This document shows positions 31,947 through 42,200 of a DNA stretch of 64,000 bases, piece by piece; positions within the stretch are counted from its first letter, which is position 1, and each line of letters begins with the position of its first letter. The position numbers were made by a program, and so were the translations under genes. This DNA is from Albugo candida (Eukaryota > Oomycota > Peronosporomycetes > Albuginales > Albuginaceae). The notes below the pieces were generated by a model, which saw only the letters and a list, made by a program, of their open reading frames with translations, made no database searches and was not told the DNA's origin. Location of the stretch: contig CAJNAR010000178.1 in NCBI GenBank assembly GCA_905220665.1, positions 1 through 64,000 of the forward strand. Reading direction: 5' to 3'.

Positions 31947-33584
31947 TTACATCCTGGATGACGTAGTCCACATCCTTTTACCAATGACACATCCAATTGC
32001 AACAGCAGCGACAATTAGCGGTACAAATCGTCCTTCCGGGCTGCCAGCTGCGATAACCGCAAAACTCTGCATTCGTCTAAGCACTGACCGGAACTTGGAA
32101 GGGATACCATTATGCTCGGATGACGAAGTCTTCTCGATATACTGTTTGACAGCTTGACAGGAATTCTCCAACACCGTCATAGAAGTCGGTAATCTCTCTA
32201 AGCGTTCCAGTATTGGATGTTGTTCGACCGCTGCCTCACTCAACTGTAATGCATCACAAACAGTGGGAAGGAATTTTCCATAATGAGCAGTGCCCACAAT
32301 AATAACAGCCGATGATCCAGAGGTCCCGGCATCGATCCCCTGCAAGTGCAATTCAGCGGCATTGACGGCAACCGCAGTATGTGGGTCAAAAATATACGAG
32401 TGCTTTTTGTGGTAATGCGCAATGGTTTCGCGCACAGTGCTTTCCATTACCGTGTACGCTTTCATCTCACGCTGTGCCCGGTCCAAAAGCGGTCCAGTCA
32501 CCGTTAATTGGCCGGTTTCTTCGAAATGATTCATCCATTGAGTGAGTATGGTGGCATCTTCGTCGCATAAAGCGAATAAATACCGTTCGAAATTGCTAGA
32601 GACGCAGATATCCATAGAAGGTGTATTGGTGTGGATGATTGGATATCGGTGATATTTTCCGTCTCTGAAGAATCGATACAAAATATCATTCTCATTGGTG
32701 GCGACAATCAACTCGATGGGAAGACCGAGTTTACGGGCGTAAAACCCCGCCAATATATCACCAAAGTTGCCCGTCGGTACAGAGAACGCTACATGCGCAA
32801 TGCCTTCTTTCTTCATCTGAAGGTACGCATACACGTAATACACAATCTGAGCCAGAATCCGAGCCCAATTGATCGAGTTGACAGCTCCCAAATGATACTT
32901 GTCTTTGAATATTGGATCTGCAAAAAGCTTCTTCACAATCGATTGACAGTCATCGAATGTTCCCTGAACGGCGATGTTGTGAATATTTTCGTCCAATACG
33001 GTGGTCATTTGACGCTCCTGGATAGCACTCACGCGACCTTGGGGGAACATTATGAAGGCCTGAATGTTCTCCTTTCCACGTACGCTGTGAATCGCTGAGC
33101 TTCCTGTATCACCGGACGTTGCCCCGACCACTGTGACAGTATACGGCTGCTGACCTGTCTTTCTCAAAATCTCATTTTTACGCATCAGAAAGTATTCAAA
33201 GAGCTTGCCGAGGAATTGTAATGCAATATCTTTGAAGGCAAAAGTTGGGCCGTGAAAGAGCTCCAACACGTACAAATGAGAGGTTATTTGCTTGATCGGC
33301 GTGATCTCTGACTCACGGAATGTGACACTGTTATAGCTTTGATCAATTATAGTTTGTAGATCAGTTTTTGGTATCTCTTGAGGGTCAATGAAAAGCCTCA
33401 TGACTTTGTATGCGATTTCTCGATATGAATCTTGCGTCCAAGAGCTGAGAGCATCAACAGGTAAGGAGGGGAAATCATGCTTCTCGGGGACGAGCAATCC
33501 TCGGTCTGCGGCCAGACCTGTGAGAACAGCTTCTTCAAAGGATAACCCGCGAACCTCTCCGCGTGTGCTTTTGTATCGAACCAT
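31947..33584 (-). CDS. thrC: Threonine synthase with C-terminal hydrophobic anchor
   Basis: PLP-dependent threonine synthase, which turns O-phosphohomoserine into threonine and phosphate. Family landmarks: YKSTRGE near the start, ELFHGPTFAFKDIALQFLG with the PLP-binding Lys, GATSGDTGSSAI, FPQGRVSAIQERQM, and SVPTGNFGDILAGFYA holding the phosphate-binding loop. The frame is open to an upstream ATG at 33,725, but the ATG at 33,584 (MVRYKSTRGE) is the normal family start. It gives 545 residues against about 515 in yeast. The extra C-terminal part ends with a helix of about 16 hydrophobic residues (FVPLIVAAVAIGCVIG) followed by KR and a short polar tail, typical of a tail anchor and not known to me in this family. 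The gene is divergent from the LRR gene at 33,953. The 47-residue upstream extension, if used, is hydrophobic but not a clear targeting peptide. Confidence 0.92.
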   Translation of the reverse strand: MVRYKSTRGEVRGLSFEEAVLTGLAADRGLLVPEKHDFPSLPVDALSSWTQDSYREIAYKVMRLFIDPQEIPKTDLQTIIDQSYNSVTFRESEITPIKQITSHLYVLELFHGPTFAFKDIALQFLGKLFEYFLMRKNEILRKTGQQPYTVTVVGATSGDTGSSAIHSVRGKENIQAFIMFPQGRVSAIQERQMTTVLDENIHNIAVQGTFDDCQSIVKKLFADPIFKDKYHLGAVNSINWARILAQIVYYVYAYLQMKKEGIAHVAFSVPTGNFGDILAGFYARKLGLPIELIVATNENDILYRFFRDGKYHRYPIIHTNTPSMDICVSSNFERYLFALCDEDATILTQWMNHFEETGQLTVTGPLLDRAQREMKAYTVMESTVRETIAHYHKKHSYIFDPHTAVAVNAAELHLQGIDAGTSGSSAVIIVGTAHYGKFLPTVCDALQLSEAAVEQHPILERLERLPTSMTVLENSCQAVKQYIEKTSSSEHNGIPSKFRSVLRRMQSFAVIAAGSPEGRFVPLIVAAVAIGCVIGKRMWTTSSRM

Positions 33585-33952
33585 TCTATTCGTACTTTTA
33601 AGAAAGTGTACGGTTCCGTCGTACATAAGCGGAATATTAGGGTGCACGACAGGAAGAACTACGAAAATGGGCTCCATATCACCTCCTGGCCATAACCACA
33701 TCAATGGGATGCCATCTATGCCCATGTCTACTACTCGACGTGTACACCATTGCAGAAGTCATGACAAAGCGTCTCAATCTCCTTCCATCCATATAGAAGT
33801 ACCGTAATCCATCGAATAAAGCTCGTATCTAAATGTTGCTCAAGATGATCACTATTTCGTGCTTGAAAGCATGCTTGTCGTGGACCCGAAAGACCCGTTC
33901 GGCTCTAAATTAAGACCACCACAAAGGCACCCACGATTCCACGCGCATTCCA

Positions 33953-35710
33953 ATGCCGAACGCACGTCCATTGCCACCAATACGAGAAACAATCGCTGAT
34001 TTCGTGAATCGCAATATAACCGCTGTACCCGAACAAGTGTGGGCACATCACACGTTACTCCATCTAAAGTTTGCACATAATCGCATCGCACGATTTCCCG
34101 GCGGTATTATCGCAAAAGAGTTACAACGCTTACAAATAATTGAATTGCAAGACAATTCACTTTTCGTGCTCGAAGATTTAATTCCACTTGCTGCTTTACC
34201 GCATTTATGGAAAATTGATTTGCGTGAGAATCCCTTACGCTTACTTTCCAATCGCATTTACCTGCTGGAGCGATTCTTCCAAACAGTGAGGAAGGCCTCT
34301 GTGCAAGTAACTGCGCAAGTCGCTGTCATTGTGCCCGAAACGATCGATAGAGTGACAGCATACCGCCGCCTGCTGCCGCGATGCTGCGGGTTCCCGATGC
34401 TTCAGTTCCTCAATGAGTCTTGGATCACCGATATGGAAATTGAGGCTGTGGAGCTGGAGCTCGGGTGGAAATTTGAGTACCGGAGCTTGCAGAAAGTGAA
34501 GAAAATCCGAAAACAAAATAAACTCTCCGCTTCTGATACGTTTCGAGCGCGCATGCAACGACAAAATGCTCCTTTACGCGTTTCGGAAGAGACTGCAGCG
34601 TTTACGTTTAATAGAAAGCGTCAAAGTGCGATTCCATCGACTCGAACCATTGAGAGATGTCAATTTGATTGCTCGAGCGGTTCCGAACTCACGCAATTGA
34701 ATGCCTTGGAAGGTGTCAAAGTTCCTCAGACAGAGCTTTTCGATACCGAAAGTGCTGACGAAATACTTTCAAGTCTACTGAAACCGTTGGCAACGTGTCC
34801 GATTTTTTCAGAGAAGCAAGTCGATGTCGGGGACGCTTCTCCTTCAGAGCCATCTGCGAATCTCCTTTCAGGCTTAACGTGTGAAGAGGTCAATTACGTC
34901 CGTCTTCAGAGTCGCGTGTACGTTGGTGAGAATCAAGAGAATAAGTCGACTTCATTTGATAAAGAGAACGCCTATCTCCGTGGAAGCATCCTTTTGGACG
35001 CGGTGGCGCAAATGGAGAAATCATTGCGTCTTATCAAATACGCCAACGAACGATTATCACCCAACAAAGTTCCACTTTCTTTGACGCCTTCCCGTGTCCG
35101 ACTTGACCGAAAATCGCATCGAATAAGACGCAATCGCGAGACTTCATTTGCGGTTTTGGACACGGAATTGGATCACCTGTTAGGAAATTTGAAAGTGGCC
35201 AACGCCACAGACGTTCGAAATATCCAAACCGTTCAAAATGTACACCACGAGAAAATTCTCATCCAAAGTTTTATTGAGAATGAGAGAAGAGTTGTTGCAG
35301 AAGAACGATTGGCACAAGAACTTGAGCAACATCGCCATCGACTGAGTATGATTGCGTTGAAGAAATGGCCGCTTTCTGATGTTGTTGGGTCAAAGCGAGT
35401 GGTGTCGTTTGCGTCGCCGTGGCAGGAAAGAGACTACAAGGCAAAGAACTGTGATCTGACTTGCGTACGTGTGGGTCAAGTGGAAATGTTGGAAGATGCG
35501 GAAAATGATACTTTGACACATGTCAACTCGCAGCAATTAATGGTACGGACGGCAGAAATTCGAATGAATGCAAAAGAGAACCTTTTGGAATTGGAGAGAT
35601 TTTGGAGAGGGTTTCAGCTTCAGGAAAGTGAGTGGGAAACAAAAAGGCAACAGGATCCGATTTCGCGGATTCGTCGACGGCTTCAAAGACGCTATAACGT
35701 GCAGGGATAG
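33953..35710 (+). CDS. Leucine-rich-repeat protein with coiled-coil C-terminus
   Basis: A single long frame of 585 residues. The N-terminal 110 residues form about three to four leucine-rich repeats (LLHLKFAHNRIARFP, LQIIELQDNSLFVLE, LWKIDLRENPLRLL), a protein-binding fold. No signal peptide or transmembrane helix is seen, so it is probably cytosolic. The middle (about 180-420) is polar and low in recognisable structure. About 425-465 (Glu/Gln/Arg-rich, around RRVVAEERLAQELEQHR) is likely coiled coil, and the C-terminus is Arg-rich. This layout resembles ciliary or cytoskeletal LRR proteins, but I cannot name an orthologue. The start is the first ATG of the long frame. The promoter is shared with threonine synthase (368 bp apart). 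A second plus frame overlaps the 3' end and runs to 36,092, so an extra spliced exon is possible. Confidence 0.75.
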   Translation: MPNARPLPPIRETIADFVNRNITAVPEQVWAHHTLLHLKFAHNRIARFPGGIIAKELQRLQIIELQDNSLFVLEDLIPLAALPHLWKIDLRENPLRLLSNRIYLLERFFQTVRKASVQVTAQVAVIVPETIDRVTAYRRLLPRCCGFPMLQFLNESWITDMEIEAVELELGWKFEYRSLQKVKKIRKQNKLSASDTFRARMQRQNAPLRVSEETAAFTFNRKRQSAIPSTRTIERCQFDCSSGSELTQLNALEGVKVPQTELFDTESADEILSSLLKPLATCPIFSEKQVDVGDASPSEPSANLLSGLTCEEVNYVRLQSRVYVGENQENKSTSFDKENAYLRGSILLDAVAQMEKSLRLIKYANERLSPNKVPLSLTPSRVRLDRKSHRIRRNRETSFAVLDTELDHLLGNLKVANATDVRNIQTVQNVHHEKILIQSFIENERRVVAEERLAQELEQHRHRLSMIALKKWPLSDVVGSKRVVSFASPWQERDYKAKNCDLTCVRVGQVEMLEDAENDTLTHVNSQQLMVRTAEIRMNAKENLLELERFWRGFQLQESEWETKRQQDPISRIRRRLQRRYNVQG

Positions 35711-36403
35711 TGCGGGTGTCCAGTGGGTGTGCATTCGGAAGGAGCAATGGATTTGTGGTGGTTTCTCTACTGCGGAGGGGTTCAAGTACAGGTTCGATGC
35801 ATCGGCAAATATCATTCGGTTTGGATCGCGTTCGAAGGTGTACTATGAGCACAGGCTCGCGATGAATTCCAAGGAATGTTGGCAACCTGCTCAATCCATC
35901 ATTTTCGATAATCAGCGCGTCCATTTCGTGCATGTTCTGTGGTCAAAGCCTATCACTGATACCCATATCTCGACACCGAATGAGTACAAAATGATTAGTG
36001 ACAGGAGCTCACATTCAGTTTCGTGCCTTAATGTTGGTTCTTCGAGGACGGTCAAGTGTGAAATAACAAGTCAATGCGTTCGAATGTTGTGATTTGGATT
36101 GAACAGAGGTGTTTCGAGAGGTCCGTTTTCTAATGTGATCGATAGGCTTGCATGCAATGCGCAAGTGCTGCATTTGGATGAGATCGAGATTTCCGCGGGA
36201 ATGAATGGAGATTTTAGAGTATCGATGAGTAAAAATCGACGGGTAGACATCGTGGGATGATGAGTGGTCGAGATACGTGTAAAGATTGTAAATCCGCACT
36301 ACAAGGTAAAAGGTGTTTTGTATAGACGACTAGGTAAAATGAAAAATGAAAAATGAAAAATGCAAAATACGTCCAGATCCGAGGGAAGTTGCGATTACCG
36401 CTT
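35711..36403. other. Region 3' of the LRR gene; right part duplicated at 45.6 kb
   Basis: A plus frame continues open to 36,092 (started inside the LRR gene at 35,568) and a minus frame covers 35,523-35,933. Neither shows a domain. From about 36,100 on, the sequence matches 45,630-45,870 (for example a GTGATCGATAGGCTTGCA block), the 3' flank of the paralogous secreted-protein gene. Confidence 0.5.
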
Positions 36404-36814
36404 TTAGCAACTACATACGGCTAGCACAAACCAATACATCGCGTCGCTGTCATCCAAACGTTTATAAACACGGTTGCCACAGTATATTGATTTTCGTGCG
36501 CAGTAAAGAATTCTACCACGTGATCTTTTTGGAAAGAAACGTCGGATCAACAGCGTTATGGTCGGATTGACAGCCTTAAAGTTTCTCATCTTTATATTGA
36601 TGATGTCCATTAATCTATGATATAAAGGAATACCTTGATGACCTTTCAGTTGCTCAATAACTGATTTTACTTCATCCTTGTCGCCAGGATGCACATGACA
36701 TCTGAGGGATTCACAGTAACCCTCTGGCGCTTCAAGTGGGCTCTGAAAATTCTTCTGCGTTGTCAGTGTGGAGAAAATGACCAAGAGTACAGTAGTTGAT
36801 ATAGTTTTGATCAT
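36404..36814 (-). CDS. Small secreted protein E1 (candidate effector family)
   Basis: The minus frame is open from 37,015, but the ATG at 36,814 is used here. It directly gives a signal peptide (MIK, then TISTTVLLVIFSTL; cut near residue 17-19), lies 17-40 nt after a strong Inr/FPR core promoter, and matches the start of paralogue E2. The product is 136 residues. The mature part has Cys pairs near the N-terminus (C-x4-C) and at the C-terminus (YCARKSIYC, and a final CSC), with a helical Lys/Arg-rich middle. It aligns along its length with E2 at 45,911: FKAVNPTITLLIRRFF against FKVRNPRYTELLKKYL, ILYCAR-x4-YCG against ILICAR-x4-YCG. Coding region and flanks come from one duplication. Function is unknown. 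Confidence 0.78.
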   Translation of the reverse strand: MIKTISTTVLLVIFSTLTTQKNFQSPLEAPEGYCESLRCHVHPGDKDEVKSVIEQLKGHQGIPLYHRLMDIINIKMRNFKAVNPTITLLIRRFFPKRSRGRILYCARKSIYCGNRVYKRLDDSDAMYWFVLAVCSC

Positions 36815-36830
36815 TTGAACTGGTGTGAGC

Positions 36831-36852
36831 CTATTAAAATCGCAAAGTGAGC
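36831..36852 (-). promoter_or_regulatory. Oomycete Inr+FPR core promoter of E1
   Basis: On the minus strand GCTCACTTTGCGATTTTAAT contains TCACTTT (initiator YCAYTYY) followed by a GATTTT stretch resembling the flanking promoter region, ending about 17 nt before the ATG. Nearly the same sequence precedes E2 and E3. Confidence 0.75.
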
Positions 36853-37054
36853 ATATATTACGTCTTCGCTGTGGATCTGAAAACGACAGCGCTACGTATA
36901 GGATGCGTGTGCACCGGTTCTCCTTCCTCTGCCCATATTCCGTGTAACGTAACGTAATTGATCTTTTCAGCATGAAACCCAACCATCTTCTTTCACTGAG
37001 GCATCTGATTCCCATTTCACATAAGAAGCATTACATATGCAGGCAATTGTTTTA

Positions 37055-37117
37055 CTCACTCCCTTTTCGGTTAAATTCACTCCCTTTCAAGTCACGTGAC
37101 CCACATTATTATACATT
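37055..37117 (-). repeat. Fragment of the dispersed repeat at 14.9-15.8 kb
   Basis: TTAAATTCACTCCCTTTCAA and the following ACATTATTATAC match, in inverted orientation, the stretch near 15,635-15,690. It is a short relic of the same repeat family, just upstream of E1. Confidence 0.6.
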
Positions 37118-37238
37118 CAAACAAGGTTTGAGCGCTCTAGATGAAATTTGAAAAGTATAATGTATCAAGAGTAGGAGGTCTTTAGTTCACTTTACTGGCT
37201 GATCTAAGCCTTCTCGTACTGGACGCCCACAGCCAGGG

Positions 37239-37485
37239 GTGCCGTGCCCATATCAGTCGGTTAAGCACTTGAGCGCACGGACCCCCTGCCGGAGGTCGTT
37301 AGTTCCATCCCCGGCAGTGTGGGCAGCGGTTTGAGCCTACCCAAGCAATAAGCTTGGAAAATATCTGCCTGCCTAGATTTGAAGTTAGACTTAAGTGATA
37401 TTCACACGGTCAGGGGCTCATGATAAGATAAGGAAGGTAGTTACACAACCAGATAAACAGTGTAATGAGATCCTCGACAAAGTAG
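37239..37485 (+). mobile_element. tRNA-derived SINE, copy 3
   Basis: Matches the 10,208 copy along its length. The A box (ATCAGTCGGTTAAGC) is intact, the B box carries a change (AGTTCCATCCCC), and the body and final GACAAAG are conserved. No clear target duplication was found. Confidence 0.82.
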
Positions 37486-38795
37486 CATTGTTACTTCGAG
37501 AACAAGTATTGGACAATTTGAATACCTCATTCCAAAGTTTTTATGTGACGACTTCTTAGACGCTATAATTATCCAACGAACTGAAGCTAGATATTAAGTC
37601 TGTTTGTTCGCTCAGCAGTTGCGTGTCGTGGCCACAAGCTACATATATCCATAATTGATGTGTCACTTTCAGGAAAGCATTGTTCTTATCGCTAGGTAAG
37701 ATCAGCAATAAAAGCGTTCTATTTGTCTTAACGCTCGTTTGTCAGATACGCGTAGGCAATCAATACATAGCGACATATCGAGCAACCACATTTCGCAATG
37801 CGTTCTCAATGAACGTTTTCCTGATCAACATGGCCAAGTACATTGTTCTATATAACCATCGAGGATTTCGCCTCTTTTGTTTCAGAACATTTCACACGTC
37901 CGTCAATCGTTCAATAAAGCAGGAATGTACATGACGAATAAACAAAGCAAGTTTTGCATGAAACTTGCTTCTTCACCGCACCCTAATGTTGCTGGACTTT
38001 CATTTAGGATAGCTCTCGTCCGTACCGCTTGGGATTGATGAGTATCCGAATTAGCGAAACAAAAGTGCGCAGATAGACACCGATCAGGTTGCTTCTCGAT
38101 AGCAGGCGTACTTTCTCATTTACTTTGAAAGCAAGGGAGGTACTTGCTACCTTCTCGAGAACTTGTTAGAGTACTATCTGTTTGGCATTCCGAGCCTGAT
38201 CTACTTTCCGTTATCAGTAAACGACTACATGTTTCTAACAGCAACAGAACGATCAAAGGAAGGGGAGGACTTGTGCCGCCAAGGAGAGCCATCATCGCTT
38301 CTTGCACTCACGATCAGTACAAAAAAGGTACAAAGCGTGCGACTTGAGAGTTTCCGAGAATTAAAAAAATCGTAAGCATATGCATGCATCATAGATGCGC
38401 GATTGAATCTCAACTTTTGATAGTCTGGAAAGATAGAACCATAAACGAGGATGAAGATTGCTCCCACTGGAATGATTCAAAAGATAATAAACGGATATTG
38501 AATAAGGAAAAGAAATACCCATCCATTTATCATTCGACAGAGCGCGTCGTCAGCTGAAATTCAATAGGTCACTTATTCAATAACAAAGCTATTCACCGGA
38601 GGAATAGGAACAAAAAAACATAGACGAGCATCTACAACAAGCATAAGTGTTGATGTGCGCCAGAGGATGATGAAGTGCGTCAATCACGTGCAGAGAAGTC
38701 ATAAATTCGGTAAAGAGTTGGTAAAGGTTTTTTTATATGGATGATTACAGAAAAGAAAGGGATGCAGCATACATTCTTTGTATACGAAGTCCGCA
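37486..38795. other. Intergenic, no supported gene
   Basis: Frames of 60-84 codons on both strands (such as 37680-37934 plus) without domain or repeat that I recognise. Confidence 0.5.
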
Positions 38796-39254
38796 TTAGT
38801 TATAATACTTACTGCAATTGGATAGGATAAAAAAGGCCACTTTCAACATTCCTTCTTTGTAATCTTTGAGATATTTAGACGAACGACATGGATTCGCTTC
38901 CATGAATGCCAGGACACTTTCCATACCCGCACTAGCACCGAAATAGTGCGGAATTATGAGCTTCGTCAAGTCATTGCCAAGTGCGTTGAATTTAGCAAGG
39001 AACCCTTCGGCGAGAGCCCGAAGACGTTCTGTGCAGGTGCCAATATCGGTTTGAGATTGTTTTTTCGAATTACAAGAATCAAAATTTTTGAATATAAAAA
39101 GCTTCAAATCATCCAGTTTTATCATACGGAGATCCCATTTATAATCAACACAGGATAATTTCATTGAATGAGCACTGGATGATCCAGCTCCCACCCCAGC
39201 ATCCGCTGAAATGACAGTGAGGAAGACTACGTTAATCAGTAATATACTGATCAT
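38796..39254 (-). CDS. Small secreted protein E3 (candidate effector family)
   Basis: The ATG at 39,254 gives a signal peptide (MISILLINVVFLTVISA, cut near residue 18). The frame is open for 8 more codons upstream, but those overlap the 5' leader after the core promoter. The product is 152 residues. The mature protein has cysteines spread over the chain and a helical C-terminal half. Its end can be aligned with E1/E2: AKFNALGNDLTKLIIPHYFG against AQFKVRNPRYTELLKKYLRG, then NPC against GYC, and FFILSNC against WYVLSKC. It also fits E4 at 61,856. Upstream DNA to about 40,090 is related to that of E2, although the proteins have diverged greatly. Secretion is predicted; function is unknown. Confidence 0.75.
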   Translation of the reverse strand: MISILLINVVFLTVISADAGVGAGSSSAHSMKLSCVDYKWDLRMIKLDDLKLFIFKNFDSCNSKKQSQTDIGTCTERLRALAEGFLAKFNALGNDLTKLIIPHYFGASAGMESVLAFMEANPCRSSKYLKDYKEGMLKVAFFILSNCSKYYN

Positions 39255-39274
39255 TTGAGGTGTTTGAGGGCCTT

Positions 39275-39293
39275 GCAAAATTGTAAAGTGAGC
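39275..39293 (-). promoter_or_regulatory. Oomycete Inr+FPR core promoter of E3
   Basis: On the minus strand GCTCACTTTACAATTTTGC: TCACTTT (Inr) followed by AATTTTGC (FPR-like), about 20 nt before the ATG. This is a very good match to the oomycete core promoter described in Phytophthora. Confidence 0.8.
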
Positions 39294-42200
39294 TTATGCT
39301 CAAACGAATGCTCCAGCGCAGGTTAAGATCAAACTAATCAGACCAGGCTTTGCCTCAAGTAATCCCCGCTGACTTTATTGTGCAATTTTGTTTCTTCATG
39401 CACATGTCGGACGAAAGGCAATGAGTAATGTTCTCACTAGTCGCGATTATGCAATGTAAGAATCTTATGGCGCCGAGAAATCTGGCCACTAATTACCTGC
39501 CTCACATGATAGTCTTTTTCTACGTAACGCCATATCGATTTACAGAGTACGTTGCTACACATGGAGTAACGGATTGGACCGCAGTTGACGTTCGAACAGT
39601 GATTATACGAATTTGCGGTCTAGATCTATGCGTACTAGATATTGGTCCTATACTCACAATAAGTAGGAGATAAGTATACTATAGCCAAAAGTATGGCGGA
39701 ATGAGCAGTAAAACGACTCTAGTGTTCGTTACTGTACTAAACATAATACATTGTTTAATCCGATATAAGTGAACTCCGTACGCAAGGATGTACAGTTGAC
39801 AGTGAACACATAATTCCAAATTCCGAAGAAGACATGTGTTTGCGGTGGCATATAGGTTTCAAATTCTCTACACACATGTTTTCGTAGTCTTAACATTACT
39901 TAAATGAATGGTGTGATTCTTCGGCCTAATTTCATTTGAGGGACAGCTGTTTGCATTCACATACGAACTGTGATTTCTCCATTTACAAACAGTCATCACG
40001 AAGAATATGATTCCTCGTACTCGCCGGCTGGCTTTGACACGGAATTGACAGTGCCACGCGACACGCTATATCCAGCTAGGTAATTGGTACATATGATCCT
40101 CAGTAAGAAGAAACAGAAATGGACACGTATGTGCCGACCAGTTGTCTGTAGAAAAAGTCGTCAAACTGCAATATAGTCATGCAAGGCGCCACTACAAGTT
40201 GTTACACGCTGGTGATGTGCCTTTGATCAATCTGAAAGACAAGAAAGTCTGTACTGGGGTAATAAAGTCAACAGATATCGAATTGCGGACATATCAAAAT
40301 GCGCCTTCTTTGAGTATCAGACTGTGTGCATACCAAAATCAGTCGCCAGATAACACGTATATGTCAGCGATTTGAAAATAAGCAATCGGTATACATATAA
40401 ATCATACTGGGTCGCATTAGTTCTCCTTCGCACAATGGAATTATTAGAGCTGGAAGAACTTTTAGCAGGCATGACTGCGATTATGAGAGTTGCGGTGTCT
40501 GATTGTAAATCGCTTTCAATGGCCCTAATAGTGGGGGCCAAGGACTGATTAGAATTGCTTATGAAGGATCCAATCGCTTCTATAGAATCAATGTCGACTT
40601 AAGAGCACGCTGAGGAACCTTCAAGTGACAATTGCTCGAGCTACTACATAGGTTATCATAAATTGGGTGCGGACAAGTGACAAAGTGGCTCAGAGGAACA
40701 CGTGTTAGTGATTAATAAGATAGTCTGTGTTCAGATGACATCAGACGATACGATCATGCAGAATTGGGTGTTCTTGAGCTTCATGAGACTTGCATCCAAG
40801 CCTTCGAATCATTTCAGAAATTCTCATGGGCAATTATCGCACCTCAGTAATGATGCTGTAAGCCTTATGTCACATTTCATGTCGTACGACCCAGATTACA
40901 ATCACAATTACATTTAAAATTACGACGACGATGATGATGGTGATGATGGATACATCAAAGACGAGGAGAATTTACTGATCAATAGTTTTGTGAAAATGAT
41001 GATACTAGCTAAAGTTATTCGAGAAAATGTTCGTATATCGAGTGCTGCGGTTAACGCGACTTGAGTCGATTCTGAGCACCACAATACATGTGATGAAAAA
41101 TGCCAAGGATCGTGAAAATAAGCAACGATGTATTGGGAGCTGTTTTGCAAGTCATCATCGTCTGTCAACCCATTCCCATCGCAACATGGAAGTCTTCAAT
41201 GCATTTCGTCAACATATACACAATTATCAGCTATTCAGCCCGTAACCTTACTGAAACATACCAATGACGCCGTCCGCGTGGACGTTATAAGACGTTATAA
41301 ACATGAGAAAGCGCCTGCGGGTTACGACAGTGTAATGGTCGCTTTGAATGTTGGAACGCGGGTTACAAACGCGATACATTTCTTAAGAAAATGAACGGTA
41401 ACAATAGTGACGGAAATAAATGCTATTTGCCTTAGATGTGATCACACCTGAATAATAATTCGAGCCATAATGCAGACCATTTCGAACTCTTGGAAGCCAC
41501 TAATTTGATTTATTGCAGAAAGTGTCCGTGTAGACTGACGTAAAGCTGATGGTCATCCTCATACCATCTAGAAAGCAGCAGTCATTAAAATGGTTCGCGT
41601 ACTCCTAACGCACGGTTCGACCTCCAGCTGCTCGAGTAATGATTGTACCATCGTAGTACGGTCGAGATGTTGAAGCAACGTCAGAGGAAAAATAGCGCGC
41701 CTAACAATGCAATATATTATGGTGAGGTGAAATAAAATATTTCATCTATCAGGGAATCTTGCAAATTACACAATTGATTATATATATATGTGATGCGCGA
41801 TGCAGGCGCTTTGATTACTTTTGTGAAATTTCTACTACTTCAAAATCGAGAGAAATGACGTTGGAGTGCCGGCGATGTCGATAGCAGAACGGTAATTCAG
41901 GCATTGCATCTTCCAATTTCCGAGTAAGCCAAACTATAGCGATTTCGTGCAAAGTCCATTGCGCTAAAACTTTTGTTTCGGGCTTCACACACACTTGCTT
42001 GAAACAGCTTTGCATTCGAGGCGACTGTAAGAAGTATGCTGTGAACAGAGCACCACACTATCTATACGGTATGCATGAAACTAAAGGAGTGTCGTTTAGT
42101 TTGCATTCAATTGCGTTATTTATCATAGTTTTCGTGTAAGTCATTATTTTCACACATCAACTCTCCGATTACAAAATGGATAATGCATTCCACGATGCAT

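Noticed and set aside
35523..35933. 136-codon minus-strand gene
   Set aside because: It overlaps the LRR gene antisense, with no signal peptide, domain or start context.
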